Source: Desertivirga arenae (lineage in GTDB: Bacteria > Bacteroidota > Bacteroidia > Sphingobacteriales > Sphingobacteriaceae). From it: a stretch of 64,000 bases of DNA. This document shows positions 22,121-31,639 of the stretch, in pieces. Both the position numbers and the translations under genes were made by a program. The notes below the pieces were generated by a model, which saw only the letters and a program-made list of their open reading frames with translations, made no database searches and was not told the origin of the DNA. Within the stretch, counting starts at the first letter, position 1; the number at the start of each line of letters is the position of its first letter. Location: positions 1 to 64,000 of the forward strand of contig NZ_JAFEWE010000001.1 in the NCBI RefSeq assembly GCF_017355785.1, given 5' to 3'.

Positions 22121-23442
22121 TATTTAATTACGTGCTTCAGAATGTCATTACCTAAAACGAATACCATCAGGGCAATTAGGATGAAGAAACCTACAACCTG
22201 TGCTTTCTCCATGAATTTATCGCTTAATGGTTTGCCTTTGATCATCTCGATGATCAGGAAGGTAGCATGGCCACCATCCAGTGCCGGGATAGGTAAAAGG
22301 TTCATTAACGCTAAAGCCATCGAAAGAAGACCTACAAGGCTCCAGAACTTCAGCACATCAAATTGGCCACCGAACATATTCGCAATCCCTACAGGGCCTG
22401 TAAATGCTTTCTGAGCCTTCACTTGTCCGGTTACTACCTTACCGATACCACGGGCGTTGTCCATAAAGGCTCCCCAGGCTTTGGAAGCCCCAATTGGAAG
22501 CGATTCGAACAGTCCGTACATCTGGGTTTGCTGAGGAAGATCTTTCACGTCTGCCGCAAAACCGATCTGTCCGTCTGAATCTACGGCCGGGTTAAGGCTC
22601 ACGGTATCTGTACCGCGAAGGGCTTTAAGGGCTATGGTTTGATTTTTAGCCGCAGCAAGCTCTGTCTTTAACTCGTCGAGGTATTGCAGCGGCTTGTTGT
22701 TGGCCTCAATGATCTTATCCCCAACTTTTAAACCTGCTTTCTGGGCATTTCCACCTGCTACTACATCACCAACCCAGGCATGCATACGTGGTGTTACAAA
22801 TTCGCCTATGCCGTAATCTGCTACTTTTTCTAATACGTTACCGGGAACAGCGATGGTTTTAGTAGTGTTGTTACGCTCAATGGTAAGCTGACTGTTACCC
22901 ATTAATACTTTTGAACTGGTTACTTCGTCGAAGCGCTTGATCGGATTGCCATTTACGGCCACGACCCTATCCCCTGCCTGAAGACCAATCTCTTTCCCTA
23001 TTTTACCGGGTACCAATCCGTTCACCAATTGATCGTTCGGGATATAGGTTTCTCCGGCTTTGAAGGTAAGCATCCAGAAGATGAAGATACCCAGCACGAT
23101 GTTTACCGCAATACCACCAAGCATAACGATCAAACGCTGCCACGCTGGTTTGGAGCGGAACTCCCAGGGCTGAGGAGGGCCGGATAACTGATCGGTATCC
23201 ATCGATTCGTCGATCATTCCGGCAATCTTTACATAGCCGCCTAATGGAAGCCATCCGATACCATACTCTACATCTTTATGCTTGAAGCTGAATAACTTAT
23301 AGCCCCAGGCGTCGAAGAACAAATAAAATTTCTCTACTTTAATACCGAATGCGCGGGCCGCAAAAAAGTGCCCTGCCTCGTGTAAAATAATTAATATTGA
23401 TAAACCCAGCAGAAGCTGGCCTGCCATAACTAGACCGTCCAT
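22120..23442 (-). CDS. rseP: Site-2 zinc metalloprotease RseP
   Basis: The product has 440 residues. The zinc motif HEAGH is at residues 21-25 in the first membrane helix, and the second active-site motif is LMNLLPIPALDGGH near residue 390. Two PDZ domains lie between (AGDRVVAVNGNPIKRF and AGLKVGDKIIEANNKPLQYL). The C-terminus has two more membrane helices. It cleaves membrane-bound anti-sigma factors and signal peptide remnants within the membrane. It sits between dxr and hscB, a frequent neighbourhood in bacteria (dxr-rseP). Confidence 0.96.
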   Translation of the reverse strand: MDGLVMAGQLLLGLSILIILHEAGHFFAARAFGIKVEKFYLFFDAWGYKLFSFKHKDVEYGIGWLPLGGYVKIAGMIDESMDTDQLSGPPQPWEFRSKPAWQRLIVMLGGIAVNIVLGIFIFWMLTFKAGETYIPNDQLVNGLVPGKIGKEIGLQAGDRVVAVNGNPIKRFDEVTSSKVLMGNSQLTIERNNTTKTIAVPGNVLEKVADYGIGEFVTPRMHAWVGDVVAGGNAQKAGLKVGDKIIEANNKPLQYLDELKTELAAAKNQTIALKALRGTDTVSLNPAVDSDGQIGFAADVKDLPQQTQMYGLFESLPIGASKAWGAFMDNARGIGKVVTGQVKAQKAFTGPVGIANMFGGQFDVLKFWSLVGLLSMALALMNLLPIPALDGGHATFLIIEMIKGKPLSDKFMEKAQVVGFFILIALMVFVLGNDILKHVIK

Positions 23443-23519
23443 TTAATATCTTTTCGTTTTTGGATTTTTATCCGAGTGTTTTGTTACATCCCTGCCTTAG
23501 CCGGAGGTAACGTGTTTAT

Positions 23520-24686
23520 TTAATACTTAACCTTTGATTTTTGTACCAATTCTTTAGCGTACACCCTGGTTTCCTTATCGGTCGCCAGATAATCTTCTAA
23601 AGTAGGCTGACTAATATAAGCGATTTTATTCATACACGATTCAATCACCTCGCTCATCTCTAAGAAGCCCACCTGATCATTCAGGAATTCTGCCACGGCA
23701 ACTTCATTGGCTGCATTGATCACACAAGCAGTATTTCCGCCTTTTCTCAGAGCTTCGAATGCGATGGCCAGGTTCCGGAAAGTCTTCTTGTCCGGTTGCT
23801 CGAACGTAAGCTGTGGATACTTCAGAAAGTCAAAACGCTCGAAACTGCTATTTATTCTTGAAGGGTAAGCCAGAGCGTACTGAATAGGGAGTTTCATATC
23901 GGGCAAACCCATCTGTGCTTTCATAGAACCATCGTTAAACTGAACGATAGAATGAATGATGGATTGGGGATGAACGATAACGTCGATCTGATCTGCCTCC
24001 AGGTCAAACAACCACTTGGCTTCGATCACTTCCAGGCCCTTGTTCATCAGGCTTGCCGAATCGATGGTGATCTTGGCACCCATCACCCAATTGGGATGCT
24101 TTAAGGCCTGAGCTTTAGTCACTGTAGCCAGGAACGTACTGTCTTTTCCCCTGAAAGGGCCACCAGAGGCGGTAAGGTAGATCTTTTCTATTGGATTGGA
24201 ACTTTCTCCCACCAGGCACTGAAAGATGGCTGAGTGCTCCGAATCTACGGGAAGGATGTTCACCTTGTATTCCTTAGCCAGGGCGGTAACAATATCTCCG
24301 GCAACAACAAGGGTTTCCTTATTGGCCAGCGCGATATCTTTACCGGCTTTGATCGCAGCTATGGTTGGCCTTAATCCGCAGAACCCTACTAATGCCGTCA
24401 GTACGATGTCTATCTGGGGTGATTGGACCACTTCGCAAAGTGCTTCTTCCCCAGCTAAAACCTTTATAGAGGTATGGGCCAGTGCTTCTTTTACAGTAGT
24501 AAATTGAGCTTCCTCTACGATCACAGCATATTCCGGAAGAAATTCCAGAGCTTGCTGGATCAACAGTTCTGCGCTTTTATTGACTGTTAATACAGAAACT
24601 TTAAATAACTGAGGGTTCTCTCTGACTACCTCTAAAGCCTGTGTTCCTATACTACCACTGGAACCAAGTATTGCTATGTTTTTCAA
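23520..24686 (-). CDS. dxr: 1-deoxy-D-xylulose 5-phosphate reductoisomerase
   Basis: The product has 388 residues, the normal length. The NADPH-binding loop GSSGSIG is at residues 8-14, followed by ALANKETLVVAGD, the metal and substrate region LPVDSEHSAIFQCLVGE, TASGGPFRG, and KHPNWVMGAKITIDSASLMN. It makes 2-C-methyl-D-erythritol 4-phosphate, the second step of the MEP isoprenoid pathway, in the cytoplasm. It lies 78 bases upstream of rseP and 32 bases downstream of the GH3-family gene on the same strand. Confidence 0.97.
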   Translation of the reverse strand: MKNIAILGSSGSIGTQALEVVRENPQLFKVSVLTVNKSAELLIQQALEFLPEYAVIVEEAQFTTVKEALAHTSIKVLAGEEALCEVVQSPQIDIVLTALVGFCGLRPTIAAIKAGKDIALANKETLVVAGDIVTALAKEYKVNILPVDSEHSAIFQCLVGESSNPIEKIYLTASGGPFRGKDSTFLATVTKAQALKHPNWVMGAKITIDSASLMNKGLEVIEAKWLFDLEADQIDVIVHPQSIIHSIVQFNDGSMKAQMGLPDMKLPIQYALAYPSRINSSFERFDFLKYPQLTFEQPDKKTFRNLAIAFEALRKGGNTACVINAANEVAVAEFLNDQVGFLEMSEVIESCMNKIAYISQPTLEDYLATDKETRVYAKELVQKSKVKY

Positions 24687-24717
24687 TAATAATATCCTTT
24701 AAAATATAATCCCGGTA

Positions 24718-26220
24718 TTACGATACCACGTAGGCTTTCAAGCTTTCCGCAATATTCCTGTCGTTCGACAAACGGGGAACTTTATTCTGTCCGCCTAATT
24801 TCCCCTCGGCCTTCATATAGTTGATAAAGGAATCGGGTTTTAAGGAGCGAATGACCAGGGGCTGCAATATCTTTCCTTCGATCAGATCGAAATAATAGAC
24901 ATTCTTCTTCTGAAGGGCTTCATCTACTTTCAGCCTGAATGCATTCATATCTGCAGGAGCTTTTGCAAATTCTACAAACCACTCGTGGTAAGGTAATCCT
25001 CCTTCCGGATCTGTTACCTGAGGAGCAACGGTAAATTCGGTGATCTCTACGCCTTCGCTTTTCGCAACCGATAGCAAGGCATGTTCTACTTCCTCTCCAA
25101 TAACGTGCTCTCCAAAGGCAGAGATGTAATGCTTGATCCTTCCCGATACGATGATCTTATAAGGGTTCTTAGAAACAAACTTTACAGTATCCCCTATGCT
25201 ATAGCCCCACAGCCCTGCATTAGTGTTCAGGATAATGGCATAGTTCTTACCTAGTTCTACGTCCTTCAAACTGATCCGTGTAGGGTTCTCATTAAAATAT
25301 TCTTCTGAGGGAATAAATTCATAGAAAATACCGGAGTTGACCAGCAGCAGCAAGCCTTTTTCTGTCTGCGAATCCTGATAGGCTATAAAACCTTCAGAAG
25401 CGGGATAAGTTTCTATAGAATCGATCTTCTTACCGATCGACTCTTCCATTTTAGCCCGGTAGGGTTCAAAGTTCACTCCGCCATAAACGAACAGGCTGAA
25501 GTTCTTGAAAATATCTTTGATCTTTTTTCCGTCTGAGCGTTGCGACAAACGGTCGAAATACATCTGTACCCAGGGTGGGATCCCAGAGATCAGACGCATG
25601 TCTTCGTTAATGGTCTCCTTTACGATCGCGTCCACTTTCTCCTCCCAGTCTTCAATACAATTGGTCTCGTAAGATGGAAGCCTGTTCTTTTGAAGGTATT
25701 GAGGAACGTGATGTGCGGTGATGCCGGAAAGACGGCCTGTGGGAACTTTGTAACTGGTATCAAGAACAGGACTTCCCTGCAGGAAGATCATCTTGCCGTT
25801 TACAAAATCAGCTTTCCCAGTTTCGTGAATATAGGTTAGGAGCGCGTTCCGGGCAGCCTTAATATGCTCGGGCATCGACTCTTTAGAGATCGGAATGTAT
25901 TTAACCCCAGAAGTGGTTCCCGAAGTTTTTGCGAAATAAGCAGGAAGGCCCGGCCATAGCACGTTCTCCTCTCCCTTCACTACACGTTCTACGTAAGGCT
26001 TCAGGTCTTCGTAATCCCTTACCGGAACTTTACGTTTAAAGTCATCGTAAGTACGTATCTCTGAAAATTTATGATCCCTGCCGAAGGCAGTATTTTTTGC
26101 GCTTTCTAATAATTTCTGAAGAACCTCTTGCTGTACCTCAACCGCATTGTATTTCCATTTCTCTACTGCCCGTACTGCAAAATAGGCAAATGGCTTACTT
26201 AAAGCCGATTTTAATCCCAT
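24718..26220 (-). CDS. GH3 auxin-responsive promoter family protein
   Basis: The product has 500 residues over the full GH3 fold, a branch of the acyl-adenylate-forming superfamily. Visible features are the ATP loop YFAKTSGTTSGVKYIPIS near residue 100, the YPASEGFIAYQ block, NTNAGLWGYSIGDTVKFVS and SGRIKHYISAFGEHVIGEEV. Plant GH3 enzymes join amino acids to hormones; the role of bacterial members is mostly unknown. It has no export signal. It lies in the dense minus-strand run between a membrane protein and dxr, with gaps of 10 and 32 bases. Confidence 0.92.
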   Translation of the reverse strand: MGLKSALSKPFAYFAVRAVEKWKYNAVEVQQEVLQKLLESAKNTAFGRDHKFSEIRTYDDFKRKVPVRDYEDLKPYVERVVKGEENVLWPGLPAYFAKTSGTTSGVKYIPISKESMPEHIKAARNALLTYIHETGKADFVNGKMIFLQGSPVLDTSYKVPTGRLSGITAHHVPQYLQKNRLPSYETNCIEDWEEKVDAIVKETINEDMRLISGIPPWVQMYFDRLSQRSDGKKIKDIFKNFSLFVYGGVNFEPYRAKMEESIGKKIDSIETYPASEGFIAYQDSQTEKGLLLLVNSGIFYEFIPSEEYFNENPTRISLKDVELGKNYAIILNTNAGLWGYSIGDTVKFVSKNPYKIIVSGRIKHYISAFGEHVIGEEVEHALLSVAKSEGVEITEFTVAPQVTDPEGGLPYHEWFVEFAKAPADMNAFRLKVDEALQKKNVYYFDLIEGKILQPLVIRSLKPDSFINYMKAEGKLGGQNKVPRLSNDRNIAESLKAYVVS

Positions 26221-26229
26221 ACGTCTTTC

Positions 26230-27027
26230 TTAGATTATATTTTCTAAAATCTCCGGGTCCTGGTCTCCCTCGTACTCCGTCATCATCCTGCGATAAGCTA
26301 CCGCAAGGGCCACACTCGACAATGGAATAACCAACAGAGAATTTATAAGGTTAATTGCCCCTGAAATAATAAAATCTCCTTCATATTTAGCGAATAAAAA
26401 TGATAGTATTTGAAAAATGGCAAGGCATGCGAGCAGTAGCAGAATCTTAGTAAAGTTTCCTCTGGTTATAGCAAGGCTAAAGCGAAGAGATTTGAAGGAA
26501 GAAGCATCCTGATCTATAATGAAAAAGGGAAAGAATGAAACTCTGATCCAGGTGAACAGGATTCCAAGCACACCTAGTGAATAACCCACCTGCAAGACCA
26601 TATTTCTGAACTGTTCAGGAACAAGGATATATAGGGGAAGAAAGATGATCGTTATGGCGATAAAAACGAGAAAGATACAGATAGCAAAATACGAGGTTGC
26701 TACCAGGAATCTGATAATTTGCTTTGTTGTTGGAAAGGAATCTTTAATAAATACATCCTCCCTGTCTTCATCGAGCACCCGCAAGATAAAACGGAACAGG
26801 GTAAGTTGAAAGCCAAAGTAGGCCAGAACGAAAAAAAGGAATAGCAGCACCTTGATCCCGAAATTATAGGAATCAAAGAAATAGGCAAGCACTCCGGAAA
26901 GGTGAAAAAGGAGGAACATAATGAGGCCTAAACCCACAATTTTGAAATATTCCTTTTTAAGAACTTTCCAGGCTACCTGTAGAACATCATTAACTGCAAA
27001 AGTACTTTCCTTTAAAAATTCGATCAT
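26230..27027 (-). CDS. Multi-pass membrane protein, function unknown
   Basis: The product has 265 residues with about six hydrophobic segments, such as IVGLGLIMFLLFHLSGVLAY, VLLFLFFVLAYFGFQLTLF, FAICIFLVFIAITIIFLPLY and ILLLLACLAIFQILSFLF. The ATG overlaps the stop of the glycosyltransferase upstream by 4 bases (ATGA), indicating coupling. The layout resembles membrane proteins of the DUF975 or GlpF-unrelated YciC type, but no certain match was made. It may serve the glycosyltransferases at the membrane. Confidence 0.8.
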   Translation of the reverse strand: MIEFLKESTFAVNDVLQVAWKVLKKEYFKIVGLGLIMFLLFHLSGVLAYFFDSYNFGIKVLLFLFFVLAYFGFQLTLFRFILRVLDEDREDVFIKDSFPTTKQIIRFLVATSYFAICIFLVFIAITIIFLPLYILVPEQFRNMVLQVGYSLGVLGILFTWIRVSFFPFFIIDQDASSFKSLRFSLAITRGNFTKILLLLACLAIFQILSFLFAKYEGDFIISGAINLINSLLVIPLSSVALAVAYRRMMTEYEGDQDPEILENII

Positions 27028-28004
27028 GATTGTCTAAGAATAATTCTTTTCCCAAAGTCTTGCATAAACCCTAACCCGTACGCAGTCAATTGAACAAACG
27101 CTGCAATTACACTTAGAAAAGCAACTTTTAGAGATTTGTTTACCGTTAAGGAGTGAAAATATATTAACAATGTAAATACGGCTAATATGGGGTTACACAC
27201 GTTCGCTAAAGGGAGCCTAAAAATATTAAGAATAAGTGTAAAAAATAGAAACAAAGTAAACATTGCCGGAAAAAAGTGAACCAGCTTTAGTTGCGCGGGA
27301 AAAAACTTATAGATATTGATCCTGGCCCTGCCGAAAAAATGCAGTTGTTTATAGAACTGACTAAAATTTGTGCGTCGTTTATGGAAAACAATGGCATCAG
27401 GGATAAGGCCTATTTTGAAGCCCATCGAGTGGATCCGGATACTGAATTCAATATCTTCACCCAGTCTTGTGATTAAAAACCCTCCGGTTGCTTCCCATAC
27501 TTTTCTCGCTATTCCCATGTTGAAGCTCCGGGGATGGAACTGTCCGCCCATATTCTTTTTACTTCCACGTATCCCGCCTGTTGTAAAGGGTGAGGTCATA
27601 GAATAACTGATCGCTTTCTGTACAGGAGTAAAAGAGCTGTGTGCCCCATCGGGACCACCGAAGGCATCCAACCAGTCCTTATCCAGATGTGCTTTTACAT
27701 TCTGTAAATAATCTTCGGGGATCAGACAATCTGAATCAAACACAATGAAGTAATCGCCTTTGGCCCTTGCAAAAGCAAAGTTGCGGGTAAAGCCCTGCCC
27801 TTCATTCTGCTTAACATAATAAGAGATACTAAGAGAAGATGAATAGCTTTCTACGATTTCTCTGGCAGGTAGCTTTGAGCCATCTTCAACTACCAGAACC
27901 TCGAAGTTCTTATACGTTTGCTTCGTTAGCGTTTCCAGCAACTCCTTAATTTCCTGAGGCCGGTTATATAAGGGAATGATTATCGAAAAAAAGAGATCAG
28001 ACAT
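27024..28004 (-). CDS. Glycosyltransferase family 2
   Basis: The product has 326 residues. The GT-A fold starts at FSIIIPLYNRPQEIKELLET, with VLVVEDGS and the metal-binding YFIVFDSDCLIP. The acceptor region GGFLITRLGEDIEFSIRIHS holds the ED motif. The last 80 residues have two or three membrane helices (FFPAMFTLFLFFTLILNIFR and LAVFTLLIYFHSLTV). It overlaps the GT2 gene upstream by 8 bases and the membrane protein downstream by 4. It likely builds a cell-surface glycolipid or glycan at the inner membrane; the sugar is unknown. Confidence 0.92.
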   Translation of the reverse strand: MSDLFFSIIIPLYNRPQEIKELLETLTKQTYKNFEVLVVEDGSKLPAREIVESYSSSLSISYYVKQNEGQGFTRNFAFARAKGDYFIVFDSDCLIPEDYLQNVKAHLDKDWLDAFGGPDGAHSSFTPVQKAISYSMTSPFTTGGIRGSKKNMGGQFHPRSFNMGIARKVWEATGGFLITRLGEDIEFSIRIHSMGFKIGLIPDAIVFHKRRTNFSQFYKQLHFFGRARINIYKFFPAQLKLVHFFPAMFTLFLFFTLILNIFRLPLANVCNPILAVFTLLIYFHSLTVNKSLKVAFLSVIAAFVQLTAYGLGFMQDFGKRIILRQS

Positions 28005-28965
28005 GTAATGGTTGAGGAGTTATCTTCTCGATCTGGTAATTATTCCTTTCTGCCGAATTTCTGGATACCAGTTCGGCTACGAAGCCGGTCAGAAATAATT
28101 GAAAACCTACCACTATGGCTACCAGGGCTATATAGAACAGCGGCTGGTCGGTTACGTTGCGATATTTTTGGTGCTGAGCGATCTGAATAAGTTTATCAGC
28201 GATCAGCCAGATAGTAATGATCAGGCCCGCAAAAAAGCTTAAGACGCCCATGGTTCCGAAAAAGTGCATGGGTCGCTTTCCGAACTTGCCTACGAAAAAG
28301 ATCGAAAGCAGATCGAGGAAACCATTTACAAAGCGGCTTAAACCAAATTTTGTTGTTCCGTATTTACGAGGGCGGTGTTCAACCACCTGCTCCCCTATTT
28401 TCCTAAACCCGGCCCATTTAGCCAATACAGGAATATAACGGTGCATTTCGCCATACACCTCGATGCTTTTTATGACATCCTTACGGTAAGCCTTCAGTCC
28501 GCAGTTAAAATCATGCAGGTTATCGATACCCGACATTTTACGGGTTGCCGAATTGAAAAGCTTGGTGGGAATTGTTTTACTTAAAGGATCGTGACGTTTC
28601 TTTTTCCAACCGGAGATCAGATCGTACTTTTCTTCCTTTATACGGCGGTACAGTTCAGGTATTTCATCGGGACTGTCCTGCAGGTCGGCATCCATGGTGA
28701 TCACCACATCGCCCTGAGCAGCTTCAAATCCTACGTTAAGGGCAGCAGATTTGCCATAGTTACGGCGGAACTTAATCCCGCGGATACGGTCGTTCTCTTG
28801 CTGTAGCTGTTCTATTACCTCCCATGAACTATCGTTACTTCCATCATCTACCAGGATGATCTCGTACGAAAAACCATTTGCTTCCAAAACCCTCTTGTTC
28901 CAGTCAACCAGTTCGGGAAGCGATTCATATTCATTATAAAGAGGTACGACTACCGATATATCCAT
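27997..28965 (-). CDS. Glycosyltransferase family 2, DPM1/GtrB-like
   Basis: The product has 322 residues. The start DISVVVPLYNEYESLPELVD, IILVDDGSNDSSWEVI, KFRRNYGKSAALNVGFEAA and the TMDADLQDSPDEIPEL motif are typical of polyprenyl-phosphate glycosyltransferases. Two C-terminal membrane helices follow (GTMGVLSFFAGLIITIWLI and ALVAIVVGFQLFLTGFVAEL). Such enzymes pass a sugar from a nucleotide donor to a lipid carrier for later use outside. It is the first of the two GT2 genes and overlaps the next by 8 bases. Confidence 0.93.
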   Translation of the reverse strand: MDISVVVPLYNEYESLPELVDWNKRVLEANGFSYEIILVDDGSNDSSWEVIEQLQQENDRIRGIKFRRNYGKSAALNVGFEAAQGDVVITMDADLQDSPDEIPELYRRIKEEKYDLISGWKKKRHDPLSKTIPTKLFNSATRKMSGIDNLHDFNCGLKAYRKDVIKSIEVYGEMHRYIPVLAKWAGFRKIGEQVVEHRPRKYGTTKFGLSRFVNGFLDLLSIFFVGKFGKRPMHFFGTMGVLSFFAGLIITIWLIADKLIQIAQHQKYRNVTDQPLFYIALVAIVVGFQLFLTGFVAELVSRNSAERNNYQIEKITPQPLHV

Positions 28966-28992
28966 TCGTTCTGAAAAACCTTAATATTATTA

Positions 28993-29568
28993 TTATTCGG
29001 AAACACTCTTTGCAAAAACAGGAGGTTCCTTTTTAAAGATAGCAGCAAAGATCAATGCAGCTACAAAGATGATAATGATAGAGAAGAAAATTCCCTGTAT
29101 AATATGTCCTACGGTAGGATTCTTACCTGCCTCTATACTTTCTTTTATCTGATCGATCTTTTCATCCAGCTCTTCCGTAGGCACATTCTGCTTACTGGCA
29201 AAATCAGTAGTTACCTTGACGATATTTAGCTGTACCCTTTCGGTGATCCCCTTATCTACTTTGTGAGCGTAGACGTAATTACCCAGGGAATAAATAAAGT
29301 AGGCGGTTAGGAACATGATAAATATCCCGCTGGCTGCCTCACGCATAGACCAGTATCCGCCTGCATAGTTACGAAGTTTGAGGGTAAAAAATATAGCCAG
29401 TCCGACAGGAATGGCAAAAGAAAGCAAAACAGGTGAAGCTATGATTACGGGCATTGCCCTGGTGGAAGCTATCCAGTAAAGCGCAATAATGCCGATGATA
29501 AGAATAACCACCCCGTAAAGCAGACCGTAAACAGCCGCCTGTTTTTGCATTGATCTTTTATCGATCAT
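28993..29568 (-). CDS. DUF4199 domain membrane protein
   Basis: The ATG at 29568 (MIDKRSMQKQAAVYGLLYG) lies just after the stop of the gene upstream and gives 191 residues; the longer frame would overlap that gene by 17 bases. Four hydrophobic segments (YGVVILIIGIIALYWI, IIASPVLLSFAIPVGLAIFF, MFLTAYFIYSLGNYVY and IIIIFVAALIFAAIFK) with GYWSMREAASGIFIMF match DUF4199, a Bacteroidota membrane family. Function is unknown; it commonly sits beside GT2 and pyrC-like genes in this class of bacteria. Confidence 0.87.
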   Translation of the reverse strand: MIDKRSMQKQAAVYGLLYGVVILIIGIIALYWIASTRAMPVIIASPVLLSFAIPVGLAIFFTLKLRNYAGGYWSMREAASGIFIMFLTAYFIYSLGNYVYAHKVDKGITERVQLNIVKVTTDFASKQNVPTEELDEKIDQIKESIEAGKNPTVGHIIQGIFFSIIIIFVAALIFAAIFKKEPPVFAKSVSE

Positions 29569-29572
29569 TTCT

Positions 29573-30232
29573 TTATTGATTAAAACCAACTACCAGTTTG
29601 TACACTGCTCCATCGAATTCAGGGTCCTCGCTGTGCTTAAGGTATTCTGACATATCTTCTTCCGAAGGATTGTTTTGATAGAAGAAGCCCATGATAGGAT
29701 AGAAAAAATCTTTGATCTCCGAAGAATCATCCAGATTTTTAGCTACGCGGCCGATCTCTGAATAATTGCTCTCCATCAGGATCTGGTGGGCGATAATGTC
29801 TTCATAGATACGGTATTCATCCTGGAACTCATCTTCATCCACCAATAAGAATTCTTTCAGAAAGTCTTCCAGTTCTGGTTTGATGTCTTCGTCTTTACAC
29901 TCGCGGATGTACAGCAATACATTTAAAAGCTCTGAGCCTCTGTCGATCGTCTCTTCTTCAATCTCTTCCCATTCTTTCGATTCCAGGTAATCTTCTTCAA
30001 GCTTGTCAACATCTTCAGCAAAGAAGTTAACCATCAGAAGGTCGAAGAACACTTCGCGAAGGGGATCGAATTGAGGGGCATCATCAAAAGCATTATCTAA
30101 AGCTTCAACTTTTGACATGAAGTCGTTATCACCCTCAAATACTCCGGTGATAATATTTTTAAACTCGGTTGATGCGTCTCCGTTAAATTGCTTTAATGAA
30201 GCGGCAATTGCATTTTCTACTTGTTTGTCCAT
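29573..30232 (-). CDS. Conserved acidic protein of unknown function
   Basis: The product has 219 residues, strongly acidic and all-helical in appearance (DKQVENAIAASLKQFNGDAS, VDKLEEDYLESKEWEEIEEE). There is no signal, membrane segment or cysteine motif of note. It starts 2 bases after the dihydroorotase-like gene's stop and ends 4 bases before DUF4199, so it is within the operon. No family was recognised. Confidence 0.78.
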   Translation of the reverse strand: MDKQVENAIAASLKQFNGDASTEFKNIITGVFEGDNDFMSKVEALDNAFDDAPQFDPLREVFFDLLMVNFFAEDVDKLEEDYLESKEWEEIEEETIDRGSELLNVLLYIRECKDEDIKPELEDFLKEFLLVDEDEFQDEYRIYEDIIAHQILMESNYSEIGRVAKNLDDSSEIKDFFYPIMGFFYQNNPSEEDMSEYLKHSEDPEFDGAVYKLVVGFNQ

Positions 30233-30234
30233 TT

Positions 30235-31503
30235 TTAATAGGTATTGCTGAATAACTGATTGTTATTCCCTGTAACAATTACTTTGCCTTTAAGTGTGCT
30301 GCCAATAAAGGGTGAATTCACAGCCTTTGAGCGGTTGGTTTCTGTATTGTATTCCCATTCCTGCTCTGTATCAAATAATACGAAATTTGCTTCCTCTCCT
30401 TCTGCAAATGAAGGTACAGGAAGGTTAAGTACCTGGCGTGGTCTGACAGCAAGTTTATCTACGATCTCTTCAGTGCTTAATCCAGCTTTTATGGCGAGAG
30501 GCAAAACGGTCTGAAGTCCGATAATTCCGTAAGATGCGATTTCAAACTCTACATCTTTAAATTCGATTTCGTGAGGGGTATGCTGTGAAACGATGGCATC
30601 AATGGTACCGTCTTTTAAACCGGCAATTAAGGCGTCCACATCACTTTGTAAGCGTAATGGTGGCTTTACTTTGTAATTGCTGTCGAAGCCCTTCAGCTCT
30701 TCGTCGGTAAGCACAAGATGATGTGCGGCTACATCACAACTTACTTTAAGTCCCCTGCTCTTGGCCTTGCGGATCAGCTCAACACTGTTTGCTGTAGAAA
30801 TAGTACTGAAGTGCACCGGCGAATCATTGTATTCCGCCAGGTAAAGGTCGCGTGAAATATGAACTTCTTCAGCAAGGGCAGGAATCCCTTTCATTCCCAG
30901 ATAGGTGCTTACCACTCCTTCATTCATCTTACCTTTTCCGGCAATAGATCTGTCTTCAGGAAAAGAAAAGATCAATCCATCAAATCCCTTGGCGTACATT
31001 AATGCGCGGCTCATCAGTCCGGAATCGGCTACTGGTTTCGTTCCATCTGAAAAAGCTACAGCTCCTGCCGAGCGCATATCAAAAAGTTCCGCCAGGTCAA
31101 CACCTGCCCTGCCCTGACTGATACAGCCTACCGGGTAGACCTTTACAAGAGCGTTACGGGTGGTATTGATGATATAAGAAACTTCATTTTTAGTGTGTAC
31201 CGGCGGTTCGGTAGAAGGCTGTACTGCTACCCCGGTAAATCCGCCTGCTGCAGCTACCAGGATCCCGTTGATCAATCCCTCTTTCGTTTCAAATCCGGGT
31301 TCACCGAAGTTAACGTTCAGATCAAAGAAACCAGGGGCAAGGTATTTACCTGCAGCATCGATCAACACAACATCTTCATCCGCTTCAATAGTTTCCGCTA
31401 TCCCGGAGATCTTTCCATCCCGTATTAAAACATCGGCTTTTTTACCATTGAATTCTGATCCTGGGTGTACAATAGTTGCTGAGCGAAAGAGTACTGGTTT
31501 CAT
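30235..31503 (-). CDS. Dihydroorotase-like amidohydrolase, probably inactive
   Basis: The product has 422 residues and aligns by eye with class I dihydroorotases: VLIRDGKISGIAETI, the barrel start APGFFDLNVNFGEPGFETKE, YKVKPPLRLQSDVDALI and GIIGLQTVLPLAIKAG. The metal-binding HxH of DxHxHxRxPG is NVN here, with Gly for the substrate Arg. The catalytic Asp of the DHAPH motif is replaced (SQHTPHE), and one further His of the HfxHxST block is missing (VHFSTIST). A true enzyme would convert carbamoyl-aspartate to dihydroorotate; this one looks like a non-catalytic homologue, as found with some aspartate transcarbamoylases. Confidence 0.85.
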   Translation of the reverse strand: MKPVLFRSATIVHPGSEFNGKKADVLIRDGKISGIAETIEADEDVVLIDAAGKYLAPGFFDLNVNFGEPGFETKEGLINGILVAAAGGFTGVAVQPSTEPPVHTKNEVSYIINTTRNALVKVYPVGCISQGRAGVDLAELFDMRSAGAVAFSDGTKPVADSGLMSRALMYAKGFDGLIFSFPEDRSIAGKGKMNEGVVSTYLGMKGIPALAEEVHISRDLYLAEYNDSPVHFSTISTANSVELIRKAKSRGLKVSCDVAAHHLVLTDEELKGFDSNYKVKPPLRLQSDVDALIAGLKDGTIDAIVSQHTPHEIEFKDVEFEIASYGIIGLQTVLPLAIKAGLSTEEIVDKLAVRPRQVLNLPVPSFAEGEEANFVLFDTEQEWEYNTETNRSKAVNSPFIGSTLKGKVIVTGNNNQLFSNTY

Positions 31504-31639
31504 TAAATAGTATCTGAGATTTGAGATATTAGATTCGGGAACAATAATAGTTTAACGACATTTAATGGTTTCGGCTTCTGAAACCTGTCAGGTGACATAC
31601 AACTTCTGATGATAGTATCTCTGAAAATGAATAAGTTCA

